This document shows, in pieces, positions 25,628 to 33,901 of a stretch of DNA of 64,000 bases; within the stretch, counting starts at the first letter, position 1; each line of letters starts with the position of its first letter. Source of the DNA: Streptomyces actuosus. GTDB lineage: Bacteria > Actinomycetota > Actinomycetes > Streptomycetales > Streptomycetaceae. Both the position numbers and the translations under genes were made by a program. The notes beneath the pieces are model-generated. The model worked only from the letters and a program-made list of their open reading frames with translations. It ran no database searches and was not told the DNA's origin. The stretch is from contig NZ_JAFFZS010000006.1 of the NCBI RefSeq assembly GCF_016921115.1, forward strand, positions 62,001 through 126,000, read 5' to 3'.

Positions 25628-27220
25628 ATGAGAAAACGCGCTGCCGTGCTGTGCGCAGCCGCCGTCGTGGCCGGTTCGCTGTCGGCCCTGCCCGCGCGGG
25701 CCGGCACCTCGCCCGCGCCTGCCGCCGCGACAGCGGCCCACGACGGCAGGGGCGCCGGGCTCGACTGGAAGAAGTGCGGCACCACCCGCTATCCGACGCT
25801 GCAGTGCGCGTCCCTGCAGGTGCCGCTGGACCACGCCCGCCCGCGGGGGCGGCAGATCACTCTCGCCCTGTCCCGGGTCCCGCACACCGGGACGACGTAC
25901 CAGGGCCCCCTGCTGGTCAACCCGGGCGGCCCCGGAGGCAGCGGCCTGAAGCTGGCCGGCTTCGTCGCCTCGGCGCTGCCGAAGCGCGTGGCGGAGCAGT
26001 ACGACGTGATCGGCTTCGACCCGCGCGGGGTGGGCAGCAGCGAGCCGGCCCTGGACTGCAGCCCGGACCATTTCGCGCCGCCGCGTCCGGACCCGGTCCC
26101 GAGCACCAGGGCGCTGGAGAAGGCGAACCTCGCGCGCGCGAAGTCCTTCGCGGACGCCTGCGGCAGGAAGTACGCCGACCTGCTGCCCCACCTCGGCACC
26201 GTCAGCGCCGTGCGGGACATGGACGCCATCCGGCGGGCGCTGGACGCCCGGAGGATCAACTACTTCGGCTACTCGTACGGCACCTACCTGGGCGCGGTGT
26301 ACGCCAAGCTCTACCCGCACCGCGTGCGGCGCCTGGTGCTGGACTCCGTCGTCGACCCGACCGGGGCGTGGTACGACGACAACCTCCACCAGGACTACGC
26401 CTTCGACGACCGCCACCGTGCCTTCCTGGCCTGGGTCGCCCAGCACGACGCCGCGTACGGGCTCGGCACCGACGCGGAGAAGGTCGGGGACGCCTGGTAC
26501 GCGATGCGGGCGGCCCTCGGCAGGAAGCCGGCCGACGGCCGGGTCGGTGCCGCGGAGGTGGAGGACACCTTCCTGCCCGGCGGCTACTACAACGGCTACT
26601 GGCCCCACCTCGCCGAGGCGTTCGCCGCGTACGTCGAGGACGGGAACACCGATCCGCTGGTGGCGGCCTACGACACCTTCGGCGCCGTCGACGCCGCCGG
26701 CGACAACGGATACAGCGTCTACACCTCGGTGCAGTGCCGGGACGCCGCCTGGCCGCGCGACTGGCGGCGGTGGCGCGAGGACAACTGGGCGGCGTACGCG
26801 AAGGCACCGTTCCTGACCTGGAACAACGCATGGTACAACGCGCCGTGCGCGTTCTGGCCGACGCCCTCGCTCACCCCGGTGGACGTGACCAACCACGCGC
26901 TGCCTCCGGCGCTGCTGTTCCAGGCGACGAACGACGCGGCCACCCCGTTCGAGGGCGGCCTGACGGTCCATCACCTGCTCGGACGGTCCAGCCTGGTGGT
27001 CGAGCAGGGCGGCGGCAACCACGGCATCACCCTGAGCGGCAACGACTGCCTCGACGGGTATCTGGCCGCGTACCTGACCGACGGGTCGGTGCCGCGCGGC
27101 CACGACGACGTGGATGCCGTGTGCCCGGCGCAGCCCGATCCCGAGCCGCTGGACGCGAAGGCGGCCCGGGGCGTCAGCCGCGGCACGACGCTGCACGGCC
27201 TGGTCGGCTTCCGGAGCTGA
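25628..27220 (+). CDS. Secreted alpha/beta hydrolase, tripeptidyl aminopeptidase family
   Basis: A 530-residue exported hydrolase with a Sec signal peptide (MRKRAAVLCAAAVVAGSLSALPARAG). The oxyanion strand is LLVNPGGPGGSG and the nucleophile elbow is GYSYGTYLG (Ser near residue 219). The acidic residue is in FQATNDAATPF, with the catalytic His in GGGNHG. The layout is that of Streptomyces Tap/SlpD/SlpE tripeptidyl aminopeptidases, with a C-terminal TAP-like domain. It probably removes tripeptides from secreted proteins or extracellular peptides. GGGAGG precedes the ATG. Confidence 0.9.
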   Translation: MRKRAAVLCAAAVVAGSLSALPARAGTSPAPAAATAAHDGRGAGLDWKKCGTTRYPTLQCASLQVPLDHARPRGRQITLALSRVPHTGTTYQGPLLVNPGGPGGSGLKLAGFVASALPKRVAEQYDVIGFDPRGVGSSEPALDCSPDHFAPPRPDPVPSTRALEKANLARAKSFADACGRKYADLLPHLGTVSAVRDMDAIRRALDARRINYFGYSYGTYLGAVYAKLYPHRVRRLVLDSVVDPTGAWYDDNLHQDYAFDDRHRAFLAWVAQHDAAYGLGTDAEKVGDAWYAMRAALGRKPADGRVGAAEVEDTFLPGGYYNGYWPHLAEAFAAYVEDGNTDPLVAAYDTFGAVDAAGDNGYSVYTSVQCRDAAWPRDWRRWREDNWAAYAKAPFLTWNNAWYNAPCAFWPTPSLTPVDVTNHALPPALLFQATNDAATPFEGGLTVHHLLGRSSLVVEQGGGNHGITLSGNDCLDGYLAAYLTDGSVPRGHDDVDAVCPAQPDPEPLDAKAARGVSRGTTLHGLVGFRS

Positions 27221-27311
27221 CGCTCCACAGCCCGGCCCCGGTCGTCGGGCGCACCCGGCCGCGGCGGAAATCCGTTGGGGGCGGGACGGCGCCGTCGGCC
27301 ATGATGACCGT

Positions 27312-27524
27312 ATGAGCCGATCGACCCGCCCCGCCCCCGGCGGGCCCGCCTCCGCCGCCCGGAACGCCCCGGGCGCCGCCCGCACCGTCACGGTGTGCGG
27401 CCGGTGCGAGGCTCTCGCGGTCCGCGCCGGCCGCCCTCGTCCGCCCCGCGCGGGGCGGGTCAGTCGGCCGGGCCGTCCGGCGGACCCGCGGCGGAGCGGA
27501 CCGCTCGCGGCGGTGGCCGAATGA
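27312..27524 (+). CDS. Possible small hypothetical protein (CGRC motif)
   Basis: A 70-codon frame with a CGRC cysteine pair and otherwise Ala/Arg/Pro-rich sequence. It ends in an ATGA overlap with the GNAT gene, which would suit translational coupling. It has no Shine-Dalgarno and weak coding character, so it may be spurious. Confidence 0.3.
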   Translation: MSRSTRPAPGGPASAARNAPGAARTVTVCGRCEALAVRAGRPRPPRAGRVSRPGRPADPRRSGPLAAVAE

Positions 27525-28045
27525 GCGCGCTCAGCGTCCGGGAGATGACCTACGCCGACTGCGACCGTGTCGCCGGGATCCGCGTCCGCGGCTGGCAGAG
27601 CGCCTACCGGGGGCTGATGCCTCAGCCCCACCTCGACGCACTGAGCGTCGCCGTGGACGCCGATCGGCACCGCGGACGGTTCTCCCGGCGCGACGGCGAC
27701 GTGGTGGATCTGGTCGCGGAGCGGGACGGCGAAGTCGTCGGCTGGGCTTGCCACGGCCCTTACCGGGACGGCGACCTGCGCACCGCCGACGCCGAGCTGT
27801 ACGCGCTCTACGTCGACCCGGCCCGCCACGGCATCGGCGCGGGCCGGCTGTTGCTGGCGGAGGCGGTGCGCCGATGCGCGGCAGCGGGACACGCGCGCGT
27901 GCTGCTGTGGGTGCTCAAGGAGAACCTCCGCGCCCGGCGCTTCTACGAACGGTCGGGCTTCGCCCCGGACGGCGCCGAGGAACCGTACGAGGTGGACGGC
28001 GCGGCCGTGCCCGAGGTGCGGTACGTCAAGGACCTGACCGACTGA
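27521..28045 (+). CDS. GNAT family N-acetyltransferase (RimI-like)
   Basis: A 174-residue acetyltransferase. Motif D/A is AELYALYVDPARHGIGAGR, with the acetyl-CoA pyrophosphate loop HGIGAGRLL, then VLLWVLKENLRARRFYERSG. The substrate is unknown. The ATG at 27521 is the family start; no strong ribosome site is present, and coupling to the preceding small frame (ATGA) is possible. Confidence 0.87.
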   Translation: MSALSVREMTYADCDRVAGIRVRGWQSAYRGLMPQPHLDALSVAVDADRHRGRFSRRDGDVVDLVAERDGEVVGWACHGPYRDGDLRTADAELYALYVDPARHGIGAGRLLLAEAVRRCAAAGHARVLLWVLKENLRARRFYERSGFAPDGAEEPYEVDGAAVPEVRYVKDLTD

Positions 28046-28349
28046 CACGGCGCCGGCGCCAGGTTCCCGGCACCGCCTCCGCGGCTGCCGCCGCGGCGCG
28101 CACTCCGGACGCCCGGAGAGCCCTGGCCCCACGCCCCACGCCCCACTCACAGCGTGCTGCGTGCGGTGCAACCGACGGCCGCGCTCTGGCTCCCGGGGAA
28201 CCCTGCCCGCACCGCGCGACGGCCCCTCGCCACTGCAACCGGCCGGTGCGCAAGGCCCCCGAACCGGGCTCGAGCCCTCCGGCCGCCTGCCCCCGGTTCA
28301 CGGAGGCCCGGCCACCCCTGCCCCGCCGCGCGCCCACCCGGTCCTGCGC
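28046..28349. other. 304-bp convergent intergenic, nothing recognised
   Basis: It lies between the ends of the GNAT and HEAT-repeat genes. It is GC-rich with several frames of shadow character. No strong hairpin was identified. Confidence 0.4.
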
Positions 28350-28937
28350 TCACCGCGGCTCCCCGCGCTGCGCGGGGATCCGGGCCAGGGCCCGGACCGC
28401 GGCCTGCGCCAGGGCCGGGTGGGCGAGGGCGTCGTTGAGGACCGGCCGGGCCCGGGGGTCGCCCAGGGTGCCGAGGCCCTCGACGCAGGCCAGCGCCACG
28501 CGCCGGTGGGGATCGTGCGGGTGCAGGCGGCGCCGCAGCGTGGTGATCAGCGCGGGTACGGCCTCGGGCGCGCGCAGTTCGGCCAGCAGCCGCACCGGGT
28601 GCAGGGCGTAGGCGACGCGCAGTTCGTTGGTGGCCAGGGCGGCCGCCGCGCGAGCGGTGCGCGGATCGCCGAGGCGGGCCAGGGCGTACGCGGCGGAGGC
28701 GCAGCGCTGCGGGTCACGGTGGTTGAGCAGGAGGACCAGGGCCTCGAAGGCCCTCCGGTCGCCGGCCAGGCCCAGCCGGAAGGCGGCCAGTTCCCTCGCC
28801 CACAAAGGCCGGCCGGGTGCGGTGAGCACGCCCGCCAGTTCGTCGGGATCGTCGGTGGCCGCCAGCCGGTCGTACTCCGCCGCGCCGTGCGCCTCCCGCC
28901 GTACGCGCTCCGTGAGCGATCGCAACTCTTCGTCCAT
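28350..28937 (-). CDS. HEAT-repeat protein
   Basis: A 195-residue all-helical protein with about four HEAT-like units, for example PLWARELAAFRLGLAGDRRA, CASAAYALARLGDPRTA and RRVALACVEGLGTLGDPRA. Such solenoids are protein-binding scaffolds (for example PBS-lyase-like or adaptor proteins). There is no catalytic motif or signal peptide. It is divergent from the hydroxyacyl-CoA dehydrogenase gene and shares its 376-bp upstream region. Confidence 0.82.
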   Translation of the reverse strand: MDEELRSLTERVRREAHGAAEYDRLAATDDPDELAGVLTAPGRPLWARELAAFRLGLAGDRRAFEALVLLLNHRDPQRCASAAYALARLGDPRTARAAAALATNELRVAYALHPVRLLAELRAPEAVPALITTLRRRLHPHDPHRRVALACVEGLGTLGDPRARPVLNDALAHPALAQAAVRALARIPAQRGEPR

Positions 28938-29313
28938 GACGCCGAAGCGTAGGCGGGCCGTCCGGCCGACGGGACGTACATCACAAACTCCGGGGGCTGG
29001 CGCGCTCGTTACCCACTGGTTAAGCTCAGACGAGCGAGTTACCCCCTCGCGTACTCCTCACGGCGGTCTGGTGACGCGGCCCCGTGGGAGCAGTCGGTTC
29101 GGTACCTGACGTACCGCAGTACGACCCGGCCCCGGGACAGGGCCGGTCGGATCCGCCGTCCTGCCGGGCGTGTGCGCGCCCCGCGACGACGGCACCGGGC
29201 GTGTGCGCTTGCAGCCCGTGACACCCGCATTCCTCAATCACGCGCCCGGTGCGCCGCTTCGGCGACGCACCCGGTCGCGCTTCCCGTCGTCACCCTCACC
29301 CTGGAGTCCCGCG
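28938..29313. promoter_or_regulatory. Divergent promoter region with paired GTTACC repeats
   Basis: Two direct repeats, CGTTACCCACT at 29007-29017 and AGTTACCCCCT at 29037-29047, are exactly 30 bp apart (about three helical turns). The first is also half of an imperfect palindrome, TTACC-cact-GGTTAA, in which TTAAGCT could be a -10. They may bind the TetR regulator of the ethylmalonyl-CoA cluster; this is inference. The remaining sequence to the hbd start shows no gene. Confidence 0.4.
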
Positions 29314-31119
29314 ATGGCCACTCCCCTGACCGACCCCTCCCTGTCCCCCCTCAAGACCATTGCCGTCGTCGGCCTCGGCACGATGGGCACCGGCATCACC
29401 GAGGTCCTCGCGCGCGCCGGTCGCGAGGTGATCGGCATCGACATCAGCGAGGCCCAGGCCGCCCACTGCGTCGCCGCCCTGGAGACCGCCACCGCCCGCG
29501 CCGTGGAGCGCGGTCGCCTGACCGAGCCGGAGCGCGCCGAGGCGCTCGCCCGCGTCCGCACCTCCACCGACCTCTCCGCGGCGGCCGACGCCGACCTGGT
29601 CATCGAGGTCGCTCCGGAGTCGTACGAGGTCAAGCAGCAGATCATCCGGGAACTGGACGGCATCGTGCGGCCCGGCGCGATCCTGGCGACCGGCACCAAC
29701 GCCCTGTCCGTCACCCGCCTGGCCGCCGACTCGGCCCACCCCGAGCGCGTGCTCGGCCTGCACTTCTTCAACCCGGCCCCGGCGATGAAGCTGGTCGAGG
29801 TCGTGTCCTCGGTGCTGACCGCGCCCGCCGCCGTCGCCGCCGTCACCGATCTCGCCGTCGACCTGGGCAAGGAGCCCGTCGCGGTGGGCGACCGGCCCGG
29901 CTTCGTCGCCGACGGGCTGCTGTTCGGTTACCTCAACCAGGCCGCCGCGATGTTCGAGGCGAAGTACGCCTCCCGCGAGGACATCGACGCCGCGATGCGG
30001 CTGGGCTGCGGTCTGCCGATGGGCCCCCTGGCGCTGCTCGACCTGATCGGTGTCGACACCGCGCGCACGGTCCTGGAGGCCATGTACACCGAGTCCGGGG
30101 ACCGGCTGCACGCTCCCGCCCCGATCCTCAAGCAGCTCAGCGAGGCGGGTCTGACCGGCCGCAAGTCCGGGCGCGGCTTCTACACCTACGAGGCCCCCGG
30201 CAGCGCGACCGTCGTGCGGGACGCGCAGACCCCACTGGAGGGCGGCGCCCTGAGCGCCGGCCGTCCGATCCGCTCGGTCGGCGTGGCCGGCTCGGGCACC
30301 ATGGCGTCCGGCATCGCCGAGGTGTTCGCCAAGGCGGGCTACGAGGTCGTCCTGGCGGCCCGGAGCGAGGAGAAGGCGGAGGCCGCCAAGGCCCGGATCG
30401 GCAAGTCGCTGGCCCGCTCCGTCGACAAGGGCCGGCTGACCGCCGAGGCCGCCGCCCAGACGCTGGAGCGGATCACCCCGGCGGGTTCCTACGACGCCTT
30501 CGCCGATGTCGACCTGGCCGTCGAGGCGGTGGCCGAGGACCTGTCGGTCAAGCAGCAGCTGTTCGCCACGCTGGACAAGGTGTGCAAGCCGGGCGCGGTT
30601 CTGGCGACCACGACGTCCTCGCTGCCGGTCGTCGCCTGCGCCCGCGCCACCTCGCGTCCGCAGGACGTGATCGGCATGCACTTCTTCAACCCGGCGCCGG
30701 CGATGAAGCTGGTCGAGGTCGTGCGCACGGTGCTGACGGCGGACGACGTCCACGCGACCGTCCGCGAGGTCTGCGTCAAGATCAAGAAGCACGCCGTGGA
30801 CTGCGGCGACCGGGCCGGATTCATCGTCAACGCCCTGCTGTTCCCCTATCTCAACAACGCGGTCAAGATGGTCCAGGAGCACTACGCGTCCCTGGACGAC
30901 ATCGACGCGGCGATGAGGCTGGGCGGCGGCTACCCGATGGGCCCGTTCGAACTCCTCGACGTCGTCGGCCTGGACGTCTCCCTGGCCATCGAGAAGGTCC
31001 TGCACCGCGAGTTCCGCGACCCGGGTCTGGCCCCGGCCCCGCTGCTGGAGCACCTGGTGGCCGCGGGCTGCCTCGGCCGCAAGACGGGCCGTGGCTTCCG
31101 CGAATATGCCCGGCGCTGA
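29314..31119 (+). CDS. Double-length 3-hydroxybutyryl/3-hydroxyacyl-CoA dehydrogenase
   Basis: A 601-residue protein made of two complete, similar 3HCDH units (about 12-300 and 312-601). Each has an NAD fold (GLGTMGTGI; GSGTMASGI), the catalytic His in HFFNPAPAMKLVEVV and a C-terminal helical domain ending GRKSGRGFYTY or GRKTGRGFREY. It oxidises or reduces 3-hydroxyacyl-CoA with NAD(H); beside ccr it most likely supplies 3-hydroxybutyryl-CoA for crotonyl-CoA. GGAG precedes the ATG. Single-domain enzymes are about 285-310 residues, so this is a tandem fusion. Confidence 0.92.
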   Translation: MATPLTDPSLSPLKTIAVVGLGTMGTGITEVLARAGREVIGIDISEAQAAHCVAALETATARAVERGRLTEPERAEALARVRTSTDLSAAADADLVIEVAPESYEVKQQIIRELDGIVRPGAILATGTNALSVTRLAADSAHPERVLGLHFFNPAPAMKLVEVVSSVLTAPAAVAAVTDLAVDLGKEPVAVGDRPGFVADGLLFGYLNQAAAMFEAKYASREDIDAAMRLGCGLPMGPLALLDLIGVDTARTVLEAMYTESGDRLHAPAPILKQLSEAGLTGRKSGRGFYTYEAPGSATVVRDAQTPLEGGALSAGRPIRSVGVAGSGTMASGIAEVFAKAGYEVVLAARSEEKAEAAKARIGKSLARSVDKGRLTAEAAAQTLERITPAGSYDAFADVDLAVEAVAEDLSVKQQLFATLDKVCKPGAVLATTTSSLPVVACARATSRPQDVIGMHFFNPAPAMKLVEVVRTVLTADDVHATVREVCVKIKKHAVDCGDRAGFIVNALLFPYLNNAVKMVQEHYASLDDIDAAMRLGGGYPMGPFELLDVVGLDVSLAIEKVLHREFRDPGLAPAPLLEHLVAAGCLGRKTGRGFREYARR

Positions 31120-31207
31120 GCGGCCCGGCGACCGGATCACCGGGGGTCGGGACTGGGGCGGACTGCTCGATCCGGCCACGGCACCGCCCCCGGCCCGGCC
31201 CGCCCCT

Positions 31208-31230
31208 CCCCCGCCCGCGGAGGGCGGGGG
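31208..31230. terminator. Hairpin between hbd and tetR
   Basis: CCCCCGCCC (31208-31216) pairs perfectly with GGGCGGGGG (31222-31230) around a 5-base loop, followed by AAA rather than T. It is a likely rho-independent-type stop for the dehydrogenase transcript. Confidence 0.5.
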
Positions 31231-31279
31231 AAACCGCGGACCTGCGCACCGAGCTGCGCACATGCAGTACGTTCGGGTC

Positions 31280-32092
31280 ATGTCCCAGCCCGCCAAGTCC
31301 TCACGTACACCAGCTACGCCAGACGCGCCGGAAAGTACCGCAGGCAGTCGCGCCGCCGCCCAGCGGCTCAAGATGCGCCGGGAACTGGCGGCGGCGGCGA
31401 TGGAGCTCTTCGCGACCAAGGGCTACGAGGCGACCACCGTCGACGAGATCGCGGCGGCCGCCGGCGTGGCCCGCCGCACCTTCTTCCGCCACTTCCGCTC
31501 CAAGGAAGAGGCGATCTTCCCCGACCACGACGACACGCTCGTCCGCGCCGAGGCGGTGCTCAACGCCGCCCCCGCGCACGAGCACCCGCTCGACACGGTG
31601 TGCCGCGGCATCAAGGAGGTCATGAAGATGTACGCGGCGCGGCCGGAGATCTCCGTCGCCCGCTACAAGCTGACCCGCGAGGTGCCCACCCTGCGCGAGG
31701 CGGAGATCGCGTCGGTGGCCCGCTACGAGCGCCTGTTCACCCGCTACCTCCTCGGCCACTTCGACGAGCACGCGCACGACGACGACGCCAACGACGACCC
31801 GCTGCTGGCCGAGGTCGCCGCCTCGGCGGTCGTCACCGCCCACAACCACGTGCTGCGGCGCTGGCTGAGGGCAGGGGCCCAGGGCGACGTGGAGGCCCAG
31901 CTCGACCACGCGTTCGCGATCGTCCGCAAGACGTTCGGGTCGGGCATCATGGCGGGCCGCAGCGCCCCTCCGGCGAAGCCCACCGCGGCGACCACCTCGA
32001 CGCAGGGCGAGGTGCTGGTGACGGTCGCCCGCACCGACGCCCCGCTGGACGAGGTGATGCGGACCATCGAGAAGGCGCTCAAGGAGCGCTGA
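31280..32092 (+). CDS. TetR family transcriptional regulator of the ethylmalonyl-CoA cluster
   Basis: A 270-residue TetR repressor. The helix-turn-helix spans about residues 45-75 (YEATTVDEIAAAAGVARRTFFRHF) after a Ser/Pro-rich N-terminal extension. The C-terminal ligand domain has no close relative that I recognise by eye; its position between hbd and ccr suggests it senses an acyl-CoA of this pathway. No Shine-Dalgarno precedes the ATG. TACGTT 12 bp upstream suggests a leaderless message, and an ATG six codons earlier is possible. A strong terminator follows. Confidence 0.88.
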   Translation: MSQPAKSSRTPATPDAPESTAGSRAAAQRLKMRRELAAAAMELFATKGYEATTVDEIAAAAGVARRTFFRHFRSKEEAIFPDHDDTLVRAEAVLNAAPAHEHPLDTVCRGIKEVMKMYAARPEISVARYKLTREVPTLREAEIASVARYERLFTRYLLGHFDEHAHDDDANDDPLLAEVAASAVVTAHNHVLRRWLRAGAQGDVEAQLDHAFAIVRKTFGSGIMAGRSAPPAKPTAATTSTQGEVLVTVARTDAPLDEVMRTIEKALKER

Positions 32093-32115
32093 TCGGCTCT
32101 GCCCGCGCTGTGACG

Positions 32116-32142
32116 ACGGCCACCCGACCGGGTGGCCGTTTT
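32116..32142 (+). terminator. Rho-independent terminator after tetR
   Basis: A perfect 10-bp stem, ACGGCCACCC (32116-32125) with GGGTGGCCGT (32130-32139), a GACC loop and a TTTT tail. It separates tetR from ccr, so ccr has its own promoter. Confidence 0.9.
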
Positions 32143-32237
32143 GCCATGTCAGGGAGCCTTTTCGCCCACCTCTCCGGCGTCGTTCGATCGATCATCGCTC
32201 ATTTGTTGCGTAAAGATTTCATCTGAGAGCAAGTTCT

Positions 32238-32250
32238 GGCACTCAGTGCC
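32238..32250. promoter_or_regulatory. Palindromic candidate operator upstream of ccr
   Basis: GGCACT-C-AGTGCC is a perfect 6-1-6 inverted repeat that directly abuts the -35 hexamer of the predicted ccr promoter. It is a plausible activator or repressor site; the adjacent TetR is one candidate. Confidence 0.5.
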
Positions 32251-32279
32251 TTGTCACCTGACACGGTGTGCCATACGTT
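32251..32279 (+). promoter_or_regulatory. Predicted vegetative promoter for the ccr operon
   Basis: TTGTCA (32251-32256) and TACGTT (32274-32279) are spaced by 17 bp, close to the primary-sigma consensus. Transcription would start near 32287. Confidence 0.6.
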
Positions 32280-32548
32280 GGAAGTGTCCGGGCGGCCGGC
32301 GTGCAGAGACCATGCGTACGCCGGCTGTCCCCGCAGACCCTTCCCGGGGTCTGTGCGCCCGGCGCCTGCGTCACAGGCAACCTCCCGCGCCACAAAGCGC
32401 TGCCGATCAGCACCACCGCCGAACCGACGGCACTTCCTGGACCCTCAGCAGCACCGACACCACCCTCAGCGCCCCTCCCTCAGGGCGCTTCCCCTCGACC
32501 CTCGGCACCGCCCGAGCAGGGGAGACCCCAACCGCCGGAGGCAACACC
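32280..32548 (+). other. Long 5' leader of the ccr operon
   Basis: About 260 bases lie between the predicted start point and the ccr GTG. The reading frame is open in phase with ccr back to an ATG at 32312, but the Pro/Arg/Ser/Thr-rich translation and the strong GGAGG directly before 32549 favour an untranslated leader. No known riboswitch was recognised. Confidence 0.4.
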
Positions 32549-33892
32549 GTGACCGTGAAGGACATCCTCGCCGCGATCCAGTCGCCCGACTCCACCTCGG
32601 CCGACTTCGCCGCGCTGCCGCTCCCCGAGTCGTACCGCGCGATCACCGTCCACAAGGACGAGACGGAGATGTTCGCGGGCCTGGAGACCCGTGACAAGGA
32701 CCCGCGCAAGTCGATCCACCTGGACGAGGTCCCCGTGCCCGAGCTGGGTCCGGGCGAGGCCCTGGTGGCCGTCATGGCCTCCTCGGTCAACTACAACTCG
32801 GTGTGGACCTCGATCTTCGAGCCGATGTCCACCTTCGGTTTCCTGGAGCGCTACGGCAAGCTCTCCCCGCTGACCAAGCGGCACGACCTGCCGTACCACA
32901 TCATCGGCTCCGACCTCGCGGGCGTCGTGCTGCGCACGGGTCCCGGCGTCAACGCCTGGCGGCCCGGCGACGAGGTCGTCGCGCACTGCCTCAGCGTCGA
33001 GCTGGAGTCCCCCGACGGGCACGACGACACCATGCTCGACCCCGAGCAGCGCATCTGGGGCTTCGAGACCAACTTCGGCGGCCTCGCCGAGATCGCCCTG
33101 GTCAAGACCAACCAGCTGATGCCGAAGCCGAAGCACCTGAGCTGGGAGGAGGCCGCCGCCCCGGGCCTGGTCAACTCGACCGCCTACCGGCAGCTGGTCT
33201 CACGCAACGGCGCCGCGATGAAGCAGGGCGACAACGTCCTGATCTGGGGCGCGTCCGGCGGCCTCGGCTCCTACGCCACCCAGTTCGCCCTGGCCGGCGG
33301 CGCCACCCCGATCTGTGTGGTCTCCTCGCCGGAGAAGGCCGAGATCTGCCGGAAGATGGGCGCCGAGCTGATCATCGACCGCGCCGCCGAGGGCTACCGG
33401 TTCTGGAAGGACGAGAACACCCAGGACCCCAAGGAGTGGAAGCGCTTCGGCAAGCGCATCCGCGAGCTCACCGGCGGCGAGGACGTCGACATCGTCTTCG
33501 AGCACCCCGGCCGCGAGACCTTCGGCGCCTCCGTCTACGTCACCCGCAAGGGCGGCACCATCGTCACCTGCGCCTCCACCTCCGGGTACATGCACCAGTA
33601 CGACAACCGCTACCTGTGGATGTCGCTGAAGCGGATCGTCGGCTCGCACTTCGCGAACTACCGCGAGGCCTACGAGGCCAACCGCCTCATCGCCAAGGGC
33701 AGGATCCACCCCACCCTGTCGAGGGTGTACTCCCTGGAGGACACCGGCCAGGCCGCCTACGACGTGCACCGCAACCTCCACCAGGGCAAGGTCGGCGTGC
33801 TGTGCCTCGCCCCCGAGGAGGGCCTGGGCGTGCGCGACGAGGAGATGCGCGCCCAGCACATCGACGCCATCAACCGCTTCCGGAACATCTGA
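32549..33892 (+). CDS. ccr: Crotonyl-CoA carboxylase/reductase
   Basis: A 447-residue MDR-superfamily enzyme that reduces and carboxylates crotonyl-CoA with NADPH and CO2 to ethylmalonyl-CoA, the committed step of the ethylmalonyl-CoA pathway and a source of polyketide extender units. The opening KDILAAIQS, the substrate region FGFLERYGKLSPLTKRHDLP, the NADPH fold IWGASGGLGSYATQFA and FEHPGRETFGASV match Streptomyces Ccr, also in length. GTG start with GGAGG 8 bases upstream. The product passes to the mutase encoded 9 bp downstream. Confidence 0.96.
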   Translation: MTVKDILAAIQSPDSTSADFAALPLPESYRAITVHKDETEMFAGLETRDKDPRKSIHLDEVPVPELGPGEALVAVMASSVNYNSVWTSIFEPMSTFGFLERYGKLSPLTKRHDLPYHIIGSDLAGVVLRTGPGVNAWRPGDEVVAHCLSVELESPDGHDDTMLDPEQRIWGFETNFGGLAEIALVKTNQLMPKPKHLSWEEAAAPGLVNSTAYRQLVSRNGAAMKQGDNVLIWGASGGLGSYATQFALAGGATPICVVSSPEKAEICRKMGAELIIDRAAEGYRFWKDENTQDPKEWKRFGKRIRELTGGEDVDIVFEHPGRETFGASVYVTRKGGTIVTCASTSGYMHQYDNRYLWMSLKRIVGSHFANYREAYEANRLIAKGRIHPTLSRVYSLEDTGQAAYDVHRNLHQGKVGVLCLAPEEGLGVRDEEMRAQHIDAINRFRNI

Positions 33893-33901
33893 GGTCCGTC
33901 C

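Noticed and set aside
32312-32548. N-terminal extension of Ccr from an in-frame ATG at 32312
   Set aside because: The extra 79 residues are low-complexity, and the strong GGAGG before GTG 32549 gives the length known for Streptomyces Ccr.
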